Program-made: the position numbers and the translations under genes
NCBI GenBank assembly: GCA_945860895.1
Contig: CAMASK010000015.1
Location: 1 to 47,543 of the forward strand
Reading direction: 5' to 3'
From: Bacteriovorax stolpii
GTDB lineage: Bacteria; Bdellovibrionota; Bacteriovoracia; Bacteriovoracales; Bacteriovoracaceae
DNA length: 47,543 nucleotides
The notes under the pieces: model-generated
What the model was told of the DNA's origin: nothing
Seen by the model: the letters and a program-made list of their open reading frames with translations, nothing else
Databases searched by the model: none
In this document: piece by piece, positions 1 through 8,428 of the stretch
Layout of the letters: the number at the start of each line of letters is the position of its first letter
How positions within the stretch are numbered: the first letter of the stretch is position 1

Positions 1-144
1 CTTCGATGCCGATACTGTTTTAGAAATGTTGCCGGGATGGTTCAAGGATTATAACGAAGAAGCGCCACATTCTGGACTTGGAATGATGAGCCCGTTAGAC
101 TATAAAAAACAAATTAAACAAGGTGCCTAGTCAATTGGGGGCCA
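1..144 (+). mobile_element. IS3-family insertion sequence, right end only
   Basis: The left edge of the window holds the last part of an IS3-family element: the C-terminus of the transposase followed at once by a candidate right terminal repeat at about 122-144. Read from the outside that repeat begins TGGCCCCCAATTGACT, so the element would end in CA-3', as IS3-family elements do. The left end lies outside the window, so the inverted repeat pairing and the target duplication cannot be checked here. The exact last base (144) is inferred from the CA rule. Confidence 0.6.
2..130 (+). CDS. IS3-family transposase (OrfB), C-terminal fragment
   Basis: An open frame enters from the left edge and ends at TAG 128-130, giving 42 residues. 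It carries the signature end of the IS3 OrfB integrase core: a W-F-K-D-Y-N segment, then A-P-H-S-G-L-G and the S-P-L-D-Y-K motif, equivalent to the usual 'YN..RPH..LG..TP..Y'. The catalytic DDE residues lie upstream, outside the window. It is partial because of the window edge, so whether the full transposase is intact cannot be judged. Confidence 0.8.
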   Translation, partial: FDADTVLEMLPGWFKDYNEEAPHSGLGMMSPLDYKKQIKQGA

Positions 145-277
145 AAGCACTTTCTTCTTTTGCCTTTACAAGTTTTGAAATAGTTTCTTTGTTGTTTGCG
201 AGAAGATTGATGTCAAATGAGTAGGCATCAAAAATTAAGACAAAACTAAAAAAAGCGAATGTGAGCGTTTTAATCAT
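131..277 (-). pseudogene. 5' fragment of a small secreted-protein gene cut by the IS
   Basis: On the minus strand an ATG at 277 follows a good ribosome site (AAGGA, 9 bases upstream). It opens a 48-codon frame whose first about 20 residues are a signal peptide: M-I-K-T, a run of F/L/V/I, then D-A-Y-S. The frame then reads a short hydrophilic stretch and stops at TGA 133-131, inside the IS terminal sequence. The real gene sequence appears to run only from 277 to about 145; the last four codons come from the IS. I infer an exported protein interrupted by transposition, with the remainder expected beyond the left edge. A very small intact exported peptide is a less likely alternative. Confidence 0.55.
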
Positions 278-332
278 ATGCAGTCCTTGTTACGGCGGCA
301 TTGATACTTTTTTAAATTTTGATCGTAAAGGA

Positions 333-719
333 TTAAAGAATAAAACGTGTTTTTTCTACAGGGGTAGGTAGACGACATGTTTTTCGCTTCCCAAACAATC
401 GATATCGATTGGTTGCAACGAAATCATAGCCAATATTAAGAAGTCCAGAGGGAAGAATTCTAAGTACTGAAATAAGCTTCCAGCAGCCTCCAAGTTTTGT
501 GAGCGCTTTAATGACTCCGGTTGCTTTTCTATAGGTATCTTGATCAATCATAACGACTAGCGACTTGAGGTTAGCTACATCTTGCGGCTTTAAATTATCT
601 TTCGCAAAATCACTTTGAAGGGGAGAGAATTTAAAAATGGCTTCGCGATCGACTTTCATCATGAAGTCTACAAAGCCATTACATAATCCACAATATCCAT
701 CAAAAAAAATAACATTCAT
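333..719 (-). CDS. DCC-family (DUF393) thiol-disulfide oxidoreductase-like protein
   Basis: 128 residues. The N-terminus shows the family signature F-F-D-G-Y-C-G-L-C-N-G, with a C10-x-x-C13 pair in a thioredoxin-like context, followed by a conserved F-x-P-L-Q-S motif near residue 33. The C-terminal part (N-R-Y-R-L-F-G-K-R) is also typical. Family members are small soluble proteins presumed to act in thiol chemistry; the substrate is unknown. There is no signal peptide, so a cytoplasmic location is likely. It stands alone between the IS scar and the divergent gene at 845. No clear Shine-Dalgarno sequence is seen in front of the ATG. Confidence 0.85.
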   Translation of the reverse strand: MNVIFFDGYCGLCNGFVDFMMKVDREAIFKFSPLQSDFAKDNLKPQDVANLKSLVVMIDQDTYRKATGVIKALTKLGGCWKLISVLRILPSGLLNIGYDFVATNRYRLFGKRKTCRLPTPVEKTRFIL

Positions 720-809
720 GGATTCATTTTTATCTTCATTTTATAATGAATGGCAATGACACAATTAAAGTAGGGCGCTAATTTTGGTCACGATGTTTTT
801 AAGTTAAAT

Positions 810-838
810 TTGCTTCTCCTTTGCTAGTCGGCTAAATT
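810..838 (+). promoter_or_regulatory. candidate sigma-70 promoter, leaderless type
   Basis: TTGCTT (810-815) and TAAATT (833-838) are separated by 17 bases. Only six bases lie between the -10 box and the ATG at 845, so the expected transcription start coincides with the first base of the start codon. No Shine-Dalgarno sequence precedes the ATG. Confidence 0.55.
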
Positions 839-844
839 AATACA

Positions 845-1426
845 ATGAGTATTGATCAAATCTGGATAGATAAGTTGTCACCCTTAGTTCAAAGGGATCA
901 TTTTATTCGGGAAGCCCTGATGGCCAGAGGAATCTTGGAAGATGCTTATCATGCTGAGATGGAAAAAGTTCATTTGGAAAATGCAAAAAAACTCAAAGTC
1001 ATGATTAATCAGAATGGCTTTCCTGTTTTGTCCAATGCAGGATTTGAAGGCGTTCAACTTTCCTGGCTTATCATTAATCATTCCATTCCAGATCCTGATT
1101 TTATGAAGGAATGTTTGTTAGAAATTCGAATGGCCGCTGCTCAGGGCGATTATCCTAAGGATTTATTGGCCTATCTTGAAGATCGTGTGGCTTATTTAGA
1201 AGACCAACCTCAATTATACGGAACAAATTTTGATTGGGTCGAGGGAGAACTCAAACCAACAAAAATTGAAGATTTAAAATTGCTTGATACGAGACGACTC
1301 GAATATGGTTTACCTCCTATGGCCGAAACACTTTTTAAGATCTCTCAGGCTCCGCCCCCTAAAGATCCAGAAAAAAAGAAAAAAGAGTTCGTTTTATGGC
1401 TTAAAAAAGTTGGTTGGCGTATCTAA
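845..1426 (+). CDS. DUF6624-family protein
   Basis: 193 residues, soluble, no signal peptide. It resembles the DUF6624 family: a helical N-terminus, then a G-F-P segment near residue 58, 'A-G-F-E-G-V-Q-L-S-W-L-I-I-N-H' around residues 64-79, then 'A-Y-L-E-D-R-V' and an L-Y-G-T-N-F motif around residue 125, and a closing R-R-x-x-x-G-L-P-P-M. No enzymatic function is established for this family, and none is proposed. The start has no Shine-Dalgarno sequence and appears leaderless (promoter 810-838). The C-terminus is lysine-rich. Confidence 0.7.
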   Translation: MSIDQIWIDKLSPLVQRDHFIREALMARGILEDAYHAEMEKVHLENAKKLKVMINQNGFPVLSNAGFEGVQLSWLIINHSIPDPDFMKECLLEIRMAAAQGDYPKDLLAYLEDRVAYLEDQPQLYGTNFDWVEGELKPTKIEDLKLLDTRRLEYGLPPMAETLFKISQAPPPKDPEKKKKEFVLWLKKVGWRI

Positions 1427-1464
1427 GTATCTAATTTTATATGTTTGTAGTTTTTACTGTCCCT

Positions 1465-1493
1465 CTGACTTATATGCTCTATGAAGCTATAAC
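1465..1493 (+). promoter_or_regulatory. candidate promoter, nearly leaderless
   Basis: CTGACT (1465-1470) and TATAAC (1488-1493) have a 17-base spacer. The ATG at 1502 begins eight bases after the -10 box and has no Shine-Dalgarno sequence, so the transcript would start at or within two bases of the start codon. Confidence 0.45.
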
Positions 1494-1501
1494 TGCCGCC
1501 A

Positions 1502-3154
1502 ATGAAATTCCTCTTTATTTTATTTCTATTACTTCAAATGACTGTGGCCCATGCTATGGCGCCACAAGATGTCATTATAAAAGCGAGACTCGATCAACAG
1601 TCTTCAGCTTCAATGATAAAGCGAGTGAGAACTTTTCTTATTAATAATGAATTTGGTGATCCATATGATCGTCAATTTGAAACACCTATCGTGTTAGATT
1701 TAAAAAAAGTATTGGATGACCTTCCTGAGGATACTCAAAAGTGGATGAAAGACTTTCAGAGTCTTCTGAGTCTGGAGTTATTTGAATCTAGCTACAAGAT
1801 GAAAATTGAAAACTTCTCATATTCTATTGATAATTTTAGTACTGAACTGATGCCTAAGTCTTCGGTTCTAGATCGCATTGAATATGTGAGTCTAAATTAT
1901 GTTCAAGGCTTGAGGTTATCCTCTTTCAGAATTGCTTTTCAAATTGAATTAAAGACAACTACAAGTGGTCAACCTATTAAATTTGAAATTGAACTTATCG
2001 AGCCAGAATTTTTAATCAGTCCTGATCTCATGGTTGAACTACCAATGGGGTGGCAAACAGCTTTGCTCCCTAATTCTTTGCTGATTTCTTTATATGAAAT
2101 TAATCTTTCAAAAGTTTTCTCAAAAGTTATGGAAAATCCTCAGTTGATAAACTTACATATTAAAGATGTTCATATGCCGGACGTTTCGATTCGAGTAGGT
2201 AATAGAACACTGAATTTTGACCAGGTAAAAATCAAAAAATTTTTTTCAACTCGCAAAGAACAAATGAAGATAGCGATACTTGATCTGATTAAAGTTAAAA
2301 TGGAAGAGCGTTTTTCAAATATTATTAAAGATACTCCTCAAGAAATATTTATCCCCAGATCCTTAGTCACTAAAGGTAAAGTAAGTGCGGGTTTTGATAT
2401 TAAATCAACTGTGGCCGATCCCATTTCAAGAGTTGCTGAGGTTGCAGTTGATGGTCACTTCTGTGCGAATTTAGATGACCTGGAGCATTCCCTTTGCGTT
2501 TTATCTCAAATCCCAACAACCATTAGAAGACAAATTGAAGCCACTGCTTTTGATCAATCGATGCTGGAGATTGATAGAAAATTTGAACAAAAATACGCCA
2601 ATATTGCGGTCAGTATCAGTGAGCATTATATCAATCAATTAATTACTGCTGCGGTCCAGGCAAATTTACTAGATTTGGGAGGCAAGGACTTTAAACTTGG
2701 TTCCGAGAAAGCTTTTGTCCTAGCAGAAGTAAAGGGTGAAGGATTTAATCTTTATCTGGATATCATTTATAAACTCCAAGGCTCTCAACGGGTTTTGGTT
2801 GGACGCTCAGAATTGCGATTTCCGATTAGGCTTGAAATGGGACTTAAAATTGTCACTCAAGACGGTTTTCCTCATTTGGTTATCAAAGTGTTAAGGCTGA
2901 ATACGGATAAGGACCTTTTGATTAATGGGCTGCCAAAGTATAATCTTGTTACGAATGTTAATTCCGTTAGATTTAGGGAAAAAGTGATTAAGGGCATTAT
3001 GGAAGACATAGCCCCTTTTGACCAAAAAGTACTTGTAGATCTCGAGCTGAGGGAATTCAAAGATACCTATTTGGAAGAATTGAATTTCTATTCCGATGGT
3101 TTAGGCCGTGCTACTGCCATTCTTTTCATGAATGGCATAAAAATAAGAAGATAA
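1502..3154 (+). CDS. large exported protein of unknown function
   Basis: 550 residues. A clear signal peptide (M-K-F, then F-I-L-F-L-L-L-Q, ending A-H-A around residue 18) predicts export. The mature protein is rich in alternating hydrophobic residues, suggesting extended beta sheet, with no transmembrane helix and only two cysteines (near residues 321 and 331) that could form a disulfide. The middle has an L-P-M-G-W-Q segment and repeated amphipathic strands somewhat reminiscent of lipid-binding BPI/SMP-like folds, but that is only an impression. I do not recognise the family. It lies 75 bases after the DUF6624 gene and has its own promoter-like sequence. Confidence 0.8.
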   Translation: MKFLFILFLLLQMTVAHAMAPQDVIIKARLDQQSSASMIKRVRTFLINNEFGDPYDRQFETPIVLDLKKVLDDLPEDTQKWMKDFQSLLSLELFESSYKMKIENFSYSIDNFSTELMPKSSVLDRIEYVSLNYVQGLRLSSFRIAFQIELKTTTSGQPIKFEIELIEPEFLISPDLMVELPMGWQTALLPNSLLISLYEINLSKVFSKVMENPQLINLHIKDVHMPDVSIRVGNRTLNFDQVKIKKFFSTRKEQMKIAILDLIKVKMEERFSNIIKDTPQEIFIPRSLVTKGKVSAGFDIKSTVADPISRVAEVAVDGHFCANLDDLEHSLCVLSQIPTTIRRQIEATAFDQSMLEIDRKFEQKYANIAVSISEHYINQLITAAVQANLLDLGGKDFKLGSEKAFVLAEVKGEGFNLYLDIIYKLQGSQRVLVGRSELRFPIRLEMGLKIVTQDGFPHLVIKVLRLNTDKDLLINGLPKYNLVTNVNSVRFREKVIKGIMEDIAPFDQKVLVDLELREFKDTYLEELNFYSDGLGRATAILFMNGIKIRR

Positions 3155-3207
3155 ATTTTTACTAAATTCGTTGGCCCGATTAAACTCTTAGTGTTTAAGG
3201 AGATCCA

Positions 3208-4428
3208 ATGACACGTATTACAGTAAGCCCGGAAGATCAGCTCAAAGAACTTAAGCGTGGAGCTTTTGAAATTTTGCCAGAAGAAGAACTACTTAAGAAA
3301 TTAAAGAAATCATTTGATAAGCAAAAACCTTTAAAGATTAAATTTGGTGCTGATCCTTCTAGACCAGATATTCATCTTGGCCATACTGTTGTCTTGCAGA
3401 AATTGCGGCTTTTACAGGATTTCGGTCATGAAATATTTTTTCTCATCGGCGACTACACAGCACAAATTGGCGATCCAACAGGAAAAAATAAAACTCGTCC
3501 TATTTTAACGGCCGAAGAGGTTATGATTAATGCTCAAACTTATAAAGAGCAGGTTGGAAAAGTTTTGGATATGAATAAAACCACAGTGGTTTTTAACAAG
3601 GACTGGCTTGGTAAATTTTCTGGTCTGGATCTAATTCAATTAATGGCCAAAGCCACAGTCGGTGCCATTCTTCAGCGTGATGATTTTTCTAAAAGATATA
3701 ATACCGGTGAAGCTATTTATTTACATGAAATGATTTATCCCATTCTTCAGGGATTTGATTCAGTTCATTTAAAAGCCGATCTTGAGCTTGGTGGAACTGA
3801 TCAGACGTTCAATCTTATGATGGGTCGTCATTTACAACATACTTATGAACAGGAAGCTCAATGTATACTAACCATGCCTTTAATTGAAGGTACGGATGGT
3901 GTGAATAAAATGTCAAAATCCATGGATAATTATATTTCATTAACTGAATCTCCAACTAACATGTTTGGAAAGTTAATGTCGATCTCTGATGATTTGATGA
4001 AGAAATATTATCTTCTCTTATGTCGTCGTCCAAATAATGAAGTTGAAAGTATTATTAATGGACTTACAACTGGTTCTTTGCATCCAATGGAAGCCAAGAA
4101 AAGTTTAGCTGCCGAAGTCACAGGGTATTACCACGGTATTGAAGCTGGTAAAGAAGAAAGAGATAAATTTGAGGCACGTTTCACCAAAAAGCAAATTCCT
4201 GATGATATCCAGACAATTACCAAACCAGCTGGTGCAATCAATCTCTTGGATTTGTTTGTTGAGCTTGAATTGATTAAGTCCAAAACCGAAGGGCGACGCT
4301 TAATTCAGCAAAATGCTGTAAAGGTCAATTTTGAAAATCACGCATCAGAGGCTCTAAATCTTGAAGCTGGCAAAGAAGTAATCCTCAAGATTGGTAAATT
4401 GCGGATGCTTAAAATTTTAGTGGGTTAG
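3208..4428 (+). CDS. tyrS: tyrosyl-tRNA synthetase
   Basis: 406 residues; charges tRNA-Tyr in the cytoplasm. Class I signatures are present: H-L-G-H at residues 56-59 (HIGH motif) and K-M-S-K-S at 234-238. Tyrosine-site residues lie in the F-G-A-D-P segment (46-50) and in G-G-T-D-Q (195-199). The C-terminal about 65 residues form an S4 RNA-binding domain. The length matches the longer bacterial TyrRS class. AAGGAG stands 6 bases before the ATG. The gene ends immediately against the convergent deoC stop with no spacer. A short hairpin (3180-3198) precedes the ribosome site, but I see no T-box. Confidence 0.97.
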   Translation: MTRITVSPEDQLKELKRGAFEILPEEELLKKLKKSFDKQKPLKIKFGADPSRPDIHLGHTVVLQKLRLLQDFGHEIFFLIGDYTAQIGDPTGKNKTRPILTAEEVMINAQTYKEQVGKVLDMNKTTVVFNKDWLGKFSGLDLIQLMAKATVGAILQRDDFSKRYNTGEAIYLHEMIYPILQGFDSVHLKADLELGGTDQTFNLMMGRHLQHTYEQEAQCILTMPLIEGTDGVNKMSKSMDNYISLTESPTNMFGKLMSISDDLMKKYYLLLCRRPNNEVESIINGLTTGSLHPMEAKKSLAAEVTGYYHGIEAGKEERDKFEARFTKKQIPDDIQTITKPAGAINLLDLFVELELIKSKTEGRRLIQQNAVKVNFENHASEALNLEAGKEVILKIGKLRMLKILVG

Positions 4429-5100
4429 TTAATATCCACTGGATGAAGAAGCCGTACCGTTTACGATCTCTACACTTGCACTTGTTCCTAAGCGGGTAGC
4501 TCCTGCTTCAATCATTAATTTTGCAGTTTCAGTATTTCTAATTCCACCACTGGCCTTAATTCCCATGTGGATACCCACAATTGAGCGCATGAGTTTAATG
4601 TCTTCGATAGTTGCTCCTCCAGTTGAGAAACCTGTGGATGTTTTTACAAAATCCACACCAGCCTTGACAGCAAGTTCACAAGTTTTTTTCTTTTCATCAT
4701 TAGTCAGCAAGCAGTTTTCCAGAATCACTTTCAAAAGGGCATTTTGCTGATGGCACACTTGTGCAAGAGAAGACATGTCATCAAGAACATACTGCCAGTT
4801 TTGAGATTTTACGGCGGAGATATTTAATACCATATCGATTTCTTTGGCACCTTCAGCAATAGCCTTTATGGCTTCAAAGCGTTTAGTTTCCATGGTTGAC
4901 GCTCCCAAAGGAAAGCCAACAACAGTACAAACTTTCACTCCGGAGCCTTTAAGTAATTCTATTGCTGCCTTTACGTAATAAGAGTTTACGCAAACTGAGA
5001 AAAAATGATTTTCTCGGGCTTGCTGACAAAGATTTGTGATTTGTTCCAGAGAGGCGTCAGCTTTTAATAAAGTATGATCAATATATTGATTGAGTTTCAT
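4429..5100 (-). CDS. deoC: deoxyribose-phosphate aldolase
   Basis: 223 residues. It splits 2-deoxyribose-5-phosphate into glyceraldehyde-3-phosphate and acetaldehyde in deoxynucleoside breakdown. The Schiff-base lysine is K153 in F-V-K-T-S-T-G-F, the second lysine is K182 in G-I-K-A-S-G-G, and the acid is D89 in E-I-D-M-V. The last residue is tyrosine, as in E. coli DeoC, where it contributes to catalysis. The start has AAAGG ahead of it. It lies 3 bases downstream of the GST gene, so the two are probably cotranscribed. In an organism that consumes DNA it would channel deoxyribose to glycolysis. Confidence 0.95.
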   Translation of the reverse strand: MKLNQYIDHTLLKADASLEQITNLCQQARENHFFSVCVNSYYVKAAIELLKGSGVKVCTVVGFPLGASTMETKRFEAIKAIAEGAKEIDMVLNISAVKSQNWQYVLDDMSSLAQVCHQQNALLKVILENCLLTNDEKKKTCELAVKAGVDFVKTSTGFSTGGATIEDIKLMRSIVGIHMGIKASGGIRNTETAKLMIEAGATRLGTSASVEIVNGTASSSSGY

Positions 5101-5103
5101 AAG

Positions 5104-5685
5104 TTAAACCTTTGTAATTTCGGTGTTAATTACGCTTGGTAAATTTTTATATGTATCCAGAAAATTCTGACATTCTGGTCGTTGATCAATTTTTATGATG
5201 CCTCTGAATATCGCCCAGTCTAAAAAACAATAAAGTGAGATGGAATGAAAGTTCCAATTCTTCAGAGCTTCATTCTCAATATAAGGTTTTAAATAATCCA
5301 GAATGGATTCAATTCGATCTTTTTGACGGACCACGTACATTATTTGTTCATCAATATTTATGCCGGATCTTTTCATAAGGTGAAGGGCAACTCCAGAATT
5401 CATGGCCCCATCAAGAGCTGTGAGTTGATTTTCATCCATCCAGTCAATGTTTGAGAATCTATGGATGGCGTTGAGATAATTAAAAATCTGTCTGGAGTCC
5501 CAGATTGTATTTGCTCCATCAACTAATACAGGAATTTGATTGATGGGATTTATTTTATTTAGGTTGATGGCATCCTGCCCTTCAAATAGATTTATTTCTT
5601 TAAATTCATAAGGCAGCTCATCTAAAACAATACGAATTCTTCTGACAAACGGAGAAGTTTTTGATCCATAAAGTACATAACCCAT
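5104..5685 (-). CDS. glutathione S-transferase family protein
   Basis: 193 residues, GST fold. The N-terminal thioredoxin-like domain has S-P-F at 11-13 (the catalytic Ser/Cys position), the cis-proline in Q-I-P-V at 50-53, and D63-S64 that would bind the glutathione gamma-glutamyl group. The rest is a helical C-terminal domain. Substrate unknown. AGGA precedes the ATG. It is upstream partner of deoC (3-base gap). The presence of gshA at 34390-35628 fits with glutathione being made in this cell. Confidence 0.85.
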   Translation of the reverse strand: MGYVLYGSKTSPFVRRIRIVLDELPYEFKEINLFEGQDAINLNKINPINQIPVLVDGANTIWDSRQIFNYLNAIHRFSNIDWMDENQLTALDGAMNSGVALHLMKRSGINIDEQIMYVVRQKDRIESILDYLKPYIENEALKNWNFHSISLYCFLDWAIFRGIIKIDQRPECQNFLDTYKNLPSVINTEITKV

Positions 5686-5805
5686 TTAAAAATCCTGCCT
5701 ATGAATTTAATATCTTTATTGTCGATATATTAGACACTAGTATCCGATATTGCTAATTCTTAGACAATGCTCCTTTCAACTAACCAAAAAGACATTAGGA
5801 AAGCT

Positions 5806-5821
5806 TGGCACCAGACTTGTA
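5806..5821 (+). promoter_or_regulatory. candidate sigma-54 promoter
   Basis: TGGCAC-N5-TTGTA has the -24 GG (5807-5808) exactly 10 bases from the -12 dinucleotide, which is GT rather than the usual GC. It lies 38 bases before the ATG at 5860. A dyad TGTC-N9-GACA (5720-5736), about 70 bases further upstream, could be an activator site. Inference from pattern only. Confidence 0.35.
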
Positions 5822-5859
5822 TGGCATAGAGCAATACATTTCCTTTTTTTGGAGGCCTT

Positions 5860-6495
5860 ATGAAAACATCCATTTTCCATCTTTTAAGCTTATTTTTAAT
5901 AGTTGGTTTTGCAACATCGTGTGGAAAAAGTTTAATCAATAGTGGCGCACAAACTAATCCTTATTCAAATCCCGAAGCAGTAAAAGTTCAGAATCAACTT
6001 AAGACTTGGTATGCAAGTGCTGCTGAAAATCAAAACATCGGATATCGAGGTGATTTTTTAACCATTAGTTCTTCTGCTACTTCAGGCTTTCAGCTTTCTC
6101 TTAATTTATGTCTGGGAGGATTAGTCAGTATCGGTGATTGTGCTCCACAAGTACCGAGTGGTTGTTACTTAAAAAATAATGTAACTAATAAATATACTGT
6201 TGGTACGCCAATTATTTCAGGTTCTGTTAGTACTGGTTGTAATGTGACGGGTGCTGTTTATAGCAAATCTACTAACACCACCTTGAAAAAAGCCGTAAAC
6301 GGTGACGGATTAGTCCTACTTAACGCATCTAGAACAGGCTCAGTATTTTATTTATACTACGGACCTCAGGGGAGCTATCAGCCAACAACTTTGTACATTG
6401 TTGACACAGCTATGCACTCGCTCTTGAATCCAGTAGTAGTTTATGAGAATAATGAAAAGACGGAATTAAAAAACTTTTCGATACGCCAATACTAA
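5860..6495 (+). CDS. predicted lipoprotein of unknown function
   Basis: 211 residues. A signal peptide with lipobox (V-G-F-A-T-S-C, Cys21) marks it as a lipoprotein. Downstream is a Gly/Ser/Thr/Asn-rich domain with five further cysteines in 85-128 (C-L-G-G, G-D-C-A, S-G-C-Y, T-G-C-N), suggesting disulfides and a periplasmic or surface position. No family recognised. TGGAGG is an excellent ribosome site. A possible sigma-54 promoter lies upstream and a strong intrinsic terminator follows, so it appears to be a single-gene unit. Confidence 0.8.
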   Translation: MKTSIFHLLSLFLIVGFATSCGKSLINSGAQTNPYSNPEAVKVQNQLKTWYASAAENQNIGYRGDFLTISSSATSGFQLSLNLCLGGLVSIGDCAPQVPSGCYLKNNVTNKYTVGTPIISGSVSTGCNVTGAVYSKSTNTTLKKAVNGDGLVLLNASRTGSVFYLYYGPQGSYQPTTLYIVDTAMHSLLNPVVVYENNEKTELKNFSIRQY

Positions 6496-6520
6496 AATAT
6501 TCAAGGTTTCTAGCAACTCA

Positions 6521-6548
6521 AAAGGCCACTTCGGTGGCCTTTTTTTTT
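6521..6548 (+). terminator. Rho-independent terminator
   Basis: Perfect hairpin AAAGGCCAC-TTCG-GTGGCCTTT with a UUCG tetraloop, running into eight or more T residues. It ends the lipoprotein transcript 26 bases after the stop codon. Confidence 0.95.
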
Positions 6549-6653
6549 ATTGTTTTAGTCGGATATATTCATTTCCTTAAATTCTTCCCTCTCTTTCTGC
6601 CTTTATCAGTTATTCTAATAGTTAAAAGATTTCTTATTTGAAGAGGTACGTTT

Positions 6654-8381
6654 ATGGGTTATTACAAAGCAGACATTCGCGACATTGAATTCAACCTTAC
6701 TGAACTGCTAAAAGTCCAAGAGTTGAGCAATTATGGTTTGAGTGATCAGGACGTTAAAAGCATTCTAGCCGAATATAGTAAATTCGTGGAAAATGAAATT
6801 TTTCCTACGAGAGAGCCTTCCGATCATGAAGGAGTAAAACATGTAAATGGTAAAGTTCTTGTTCCAGAGTCTTTGAAAGGTCTTCAAAAAAACTTTTATG
6901 ATAATGGATGGTTTGCTCTAGGGTTACCGGAGGAAATTGGTGGAACACCTGTTCCGGAGGCTTTGTATGTTGCCTGTATGTCTCTTGCTACTGGAGCTAA
7001 TGTGGCCTGGATGATGTATCCTGGATTAACCCGAGCCGCTTTGAATGTGATTAATCTTAAAGGTAATGCTTTCATGAAAACACATATCATTCCAAAAATG
7101 ATGAGTGGAGAATGGGGTGGAACAATGTGTTTAACCGAAGCTGGTGCAGGTTCAGATGTTGGCGCTTTACGCTCGACTGCAAAGCCCCTTGAAAATGGTA
7201 AATATGCAATTCAAGGAACAAAGATTTTTATTTCCTCTGGGGAATCAGATCTATATCAAAATAATATTCATCTGGTTTTAGCTCGTACTCCTAAAGGTGC
7301 TGAAGGAACTAAAGGAATTTCATTATTTGTTGTACCTAGATTCAAAATAAATGAAGATGGTTCAATGGCTGGCCCAAACAATGTGGTTTGTTCAAAGATA
7401 GAACACAAAATGGGAATTCATGCTTCAGCGACTTGCGAACTACAGTTTGGAATTGATGGTCAGACTGAAGGTTGGCTAATTGGTGAAGAATTTGATGGCA
7501 TGGCAACTATGTTCATCATGATGAACGAAGCTCGTCTATATTGCGGAATCCAAGGGGAATCTCAAGCAAATCTGGCTTATCAAATGGCCAATAAATACAC
7601 TAAAGAAAGAGTTCAGTTTGCTAAGGAAATTGTTCATCACCCTGATGTAAGAAGAAATCTTTTAAAAATGCGTGCGCTCTCGCGTGGGATGAGATCTTTA
7701 TGTCTGCATACTGCACATTTATTCAACAAGGTTGAAGATGATCATAGCGTAGAAGGTATCATTGGACTGCTTACTCCTGTTTGTAAGGCGTATTGCTCCG
7801 AACAAGGTTTTTTAGTTTCTTCAACGGCTTTGCAGGCACATGGTGGTTATGGTTATTGTTCAGAGTATGGAGTTGAGCAGTTCGTAAGGGATACTCAAAT
7901 TGCCATGATCTACGAAGGCACCAATGCCATTCAGGCCATGGACTTTGTGATGAGAAAAATTTTAAAAGATGGTGGAAAATCTTTGGGTTTACTCACTCAA
8001 CAGATCGTTGCCTCAGTCCAGACTTTAGATGAAGCTAAATTCAAGAAAGAAAAAGATCTTTTCAACAAAGTCCTTTTCAGTGCTCAGACGATGATGGGTC
8101 AAATGACTGCCTATGCAAAAAATAATCAGTACAATTTAATTCTTCAAAACTGTAGCGATTTTCTCAACTTTGCCTCACAAATGTTTGTGGGATGGAAACT
8201 TCTTCAGTCAGCCATTTTAGCTGATCAGAAAATCCAGTCCGCCAATCCTGAAGATAAAAAGTTTTATGAATCTAAAATTGTTGATTTTAGAGTCTATTGT
8301 GGACACTTTTTGACTCATAATCTCTCAATTGCAAAGACCATCACAGATTTCACTGAAGACATGACAACACTAGAGGTTTAA
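6654..8381 (+). CDS. acyl-CoA dehydrogenase, long DmdC-like type
   Basis: 575 residues, an FAD enzyme that introduces a trans-2 double bond into acyl-CoA. Visible motifs are the FAD/substrate loop T-E-A-G-A-G-S-D (161-168), F-I-S-S-G (192-196), the H-G-G-Y-G segment (396-400) and the catalytic glutamate E421 in I-Y-E-G-T-N. The extra about 130 C-terminal residues match the long subfamily that includes 3-methylmercaptopropionyl-CoA dehydrogenase DmdC and many FadE-like proteins; the substrate cannot be deduced. GAAGAGG precedes the ATG. The next gene starts 48 bases on and may be cotranscribed. Confidence 0.93.
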   Translation: MGYYKADIRDIEFNLTELLKVQELSNYGLSDQDVKSILAEYSKFVENEIFPTREPSDHEGVKHVNGKVLVPESLKGLQKNFYDNGWFALGLPEEIGGTPVPEALYVACMSLATGANVAWMMYPGLTRAALNVINLKGNAFMKTHIIPKMMSGEWGGTMCLTEAGAGSDVGALRSTAKPLENGKYAIQGTKIFISSGESDLYQNNIHLVLARTPKGAEGTKGISLFVVPRFKINEDGSMAGPNNVVCSKIEHKMGIHASATCELQFGIDGQTEGWLIGEEFDGMATMFIMMNEARLYCGIQGESQANLAYQMANKYTKERVQFAKEIVHHPDVRRNLLKMRALSRGMRSLCLHTAHLFNKVEDDHSVEGIIGLLTPVCKAYCSEQGFLVSSTALQAHGGYGYCSEYGVEQFVRDTQIAMIYEGTNAIQAMDFVMRKILKDGGKSLGLLTQQIVASVQTLDEAKFKKEKDLFNKVLFSAQTMMGQMTAYAKNNQYNLILQNCSDFLNFASQMFVGWKLLQSAILADQKIQSANPEDKKFYESKIVDFRVYCGHFLTHNLSIAKTITDFTEDMTTLEV

Positions 8382-8428
8382 TCCTTTTCATGCTAAACTG
8401 AGTGTAATTAAAATTAAAAGGTTACACA

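Noticed and set aside
3180-3198. Attenuator or T-box before tyrS
   Set aside because: Only a short A/T-rich hairpin in a 53-base gap; no T-box sequence or terminator.
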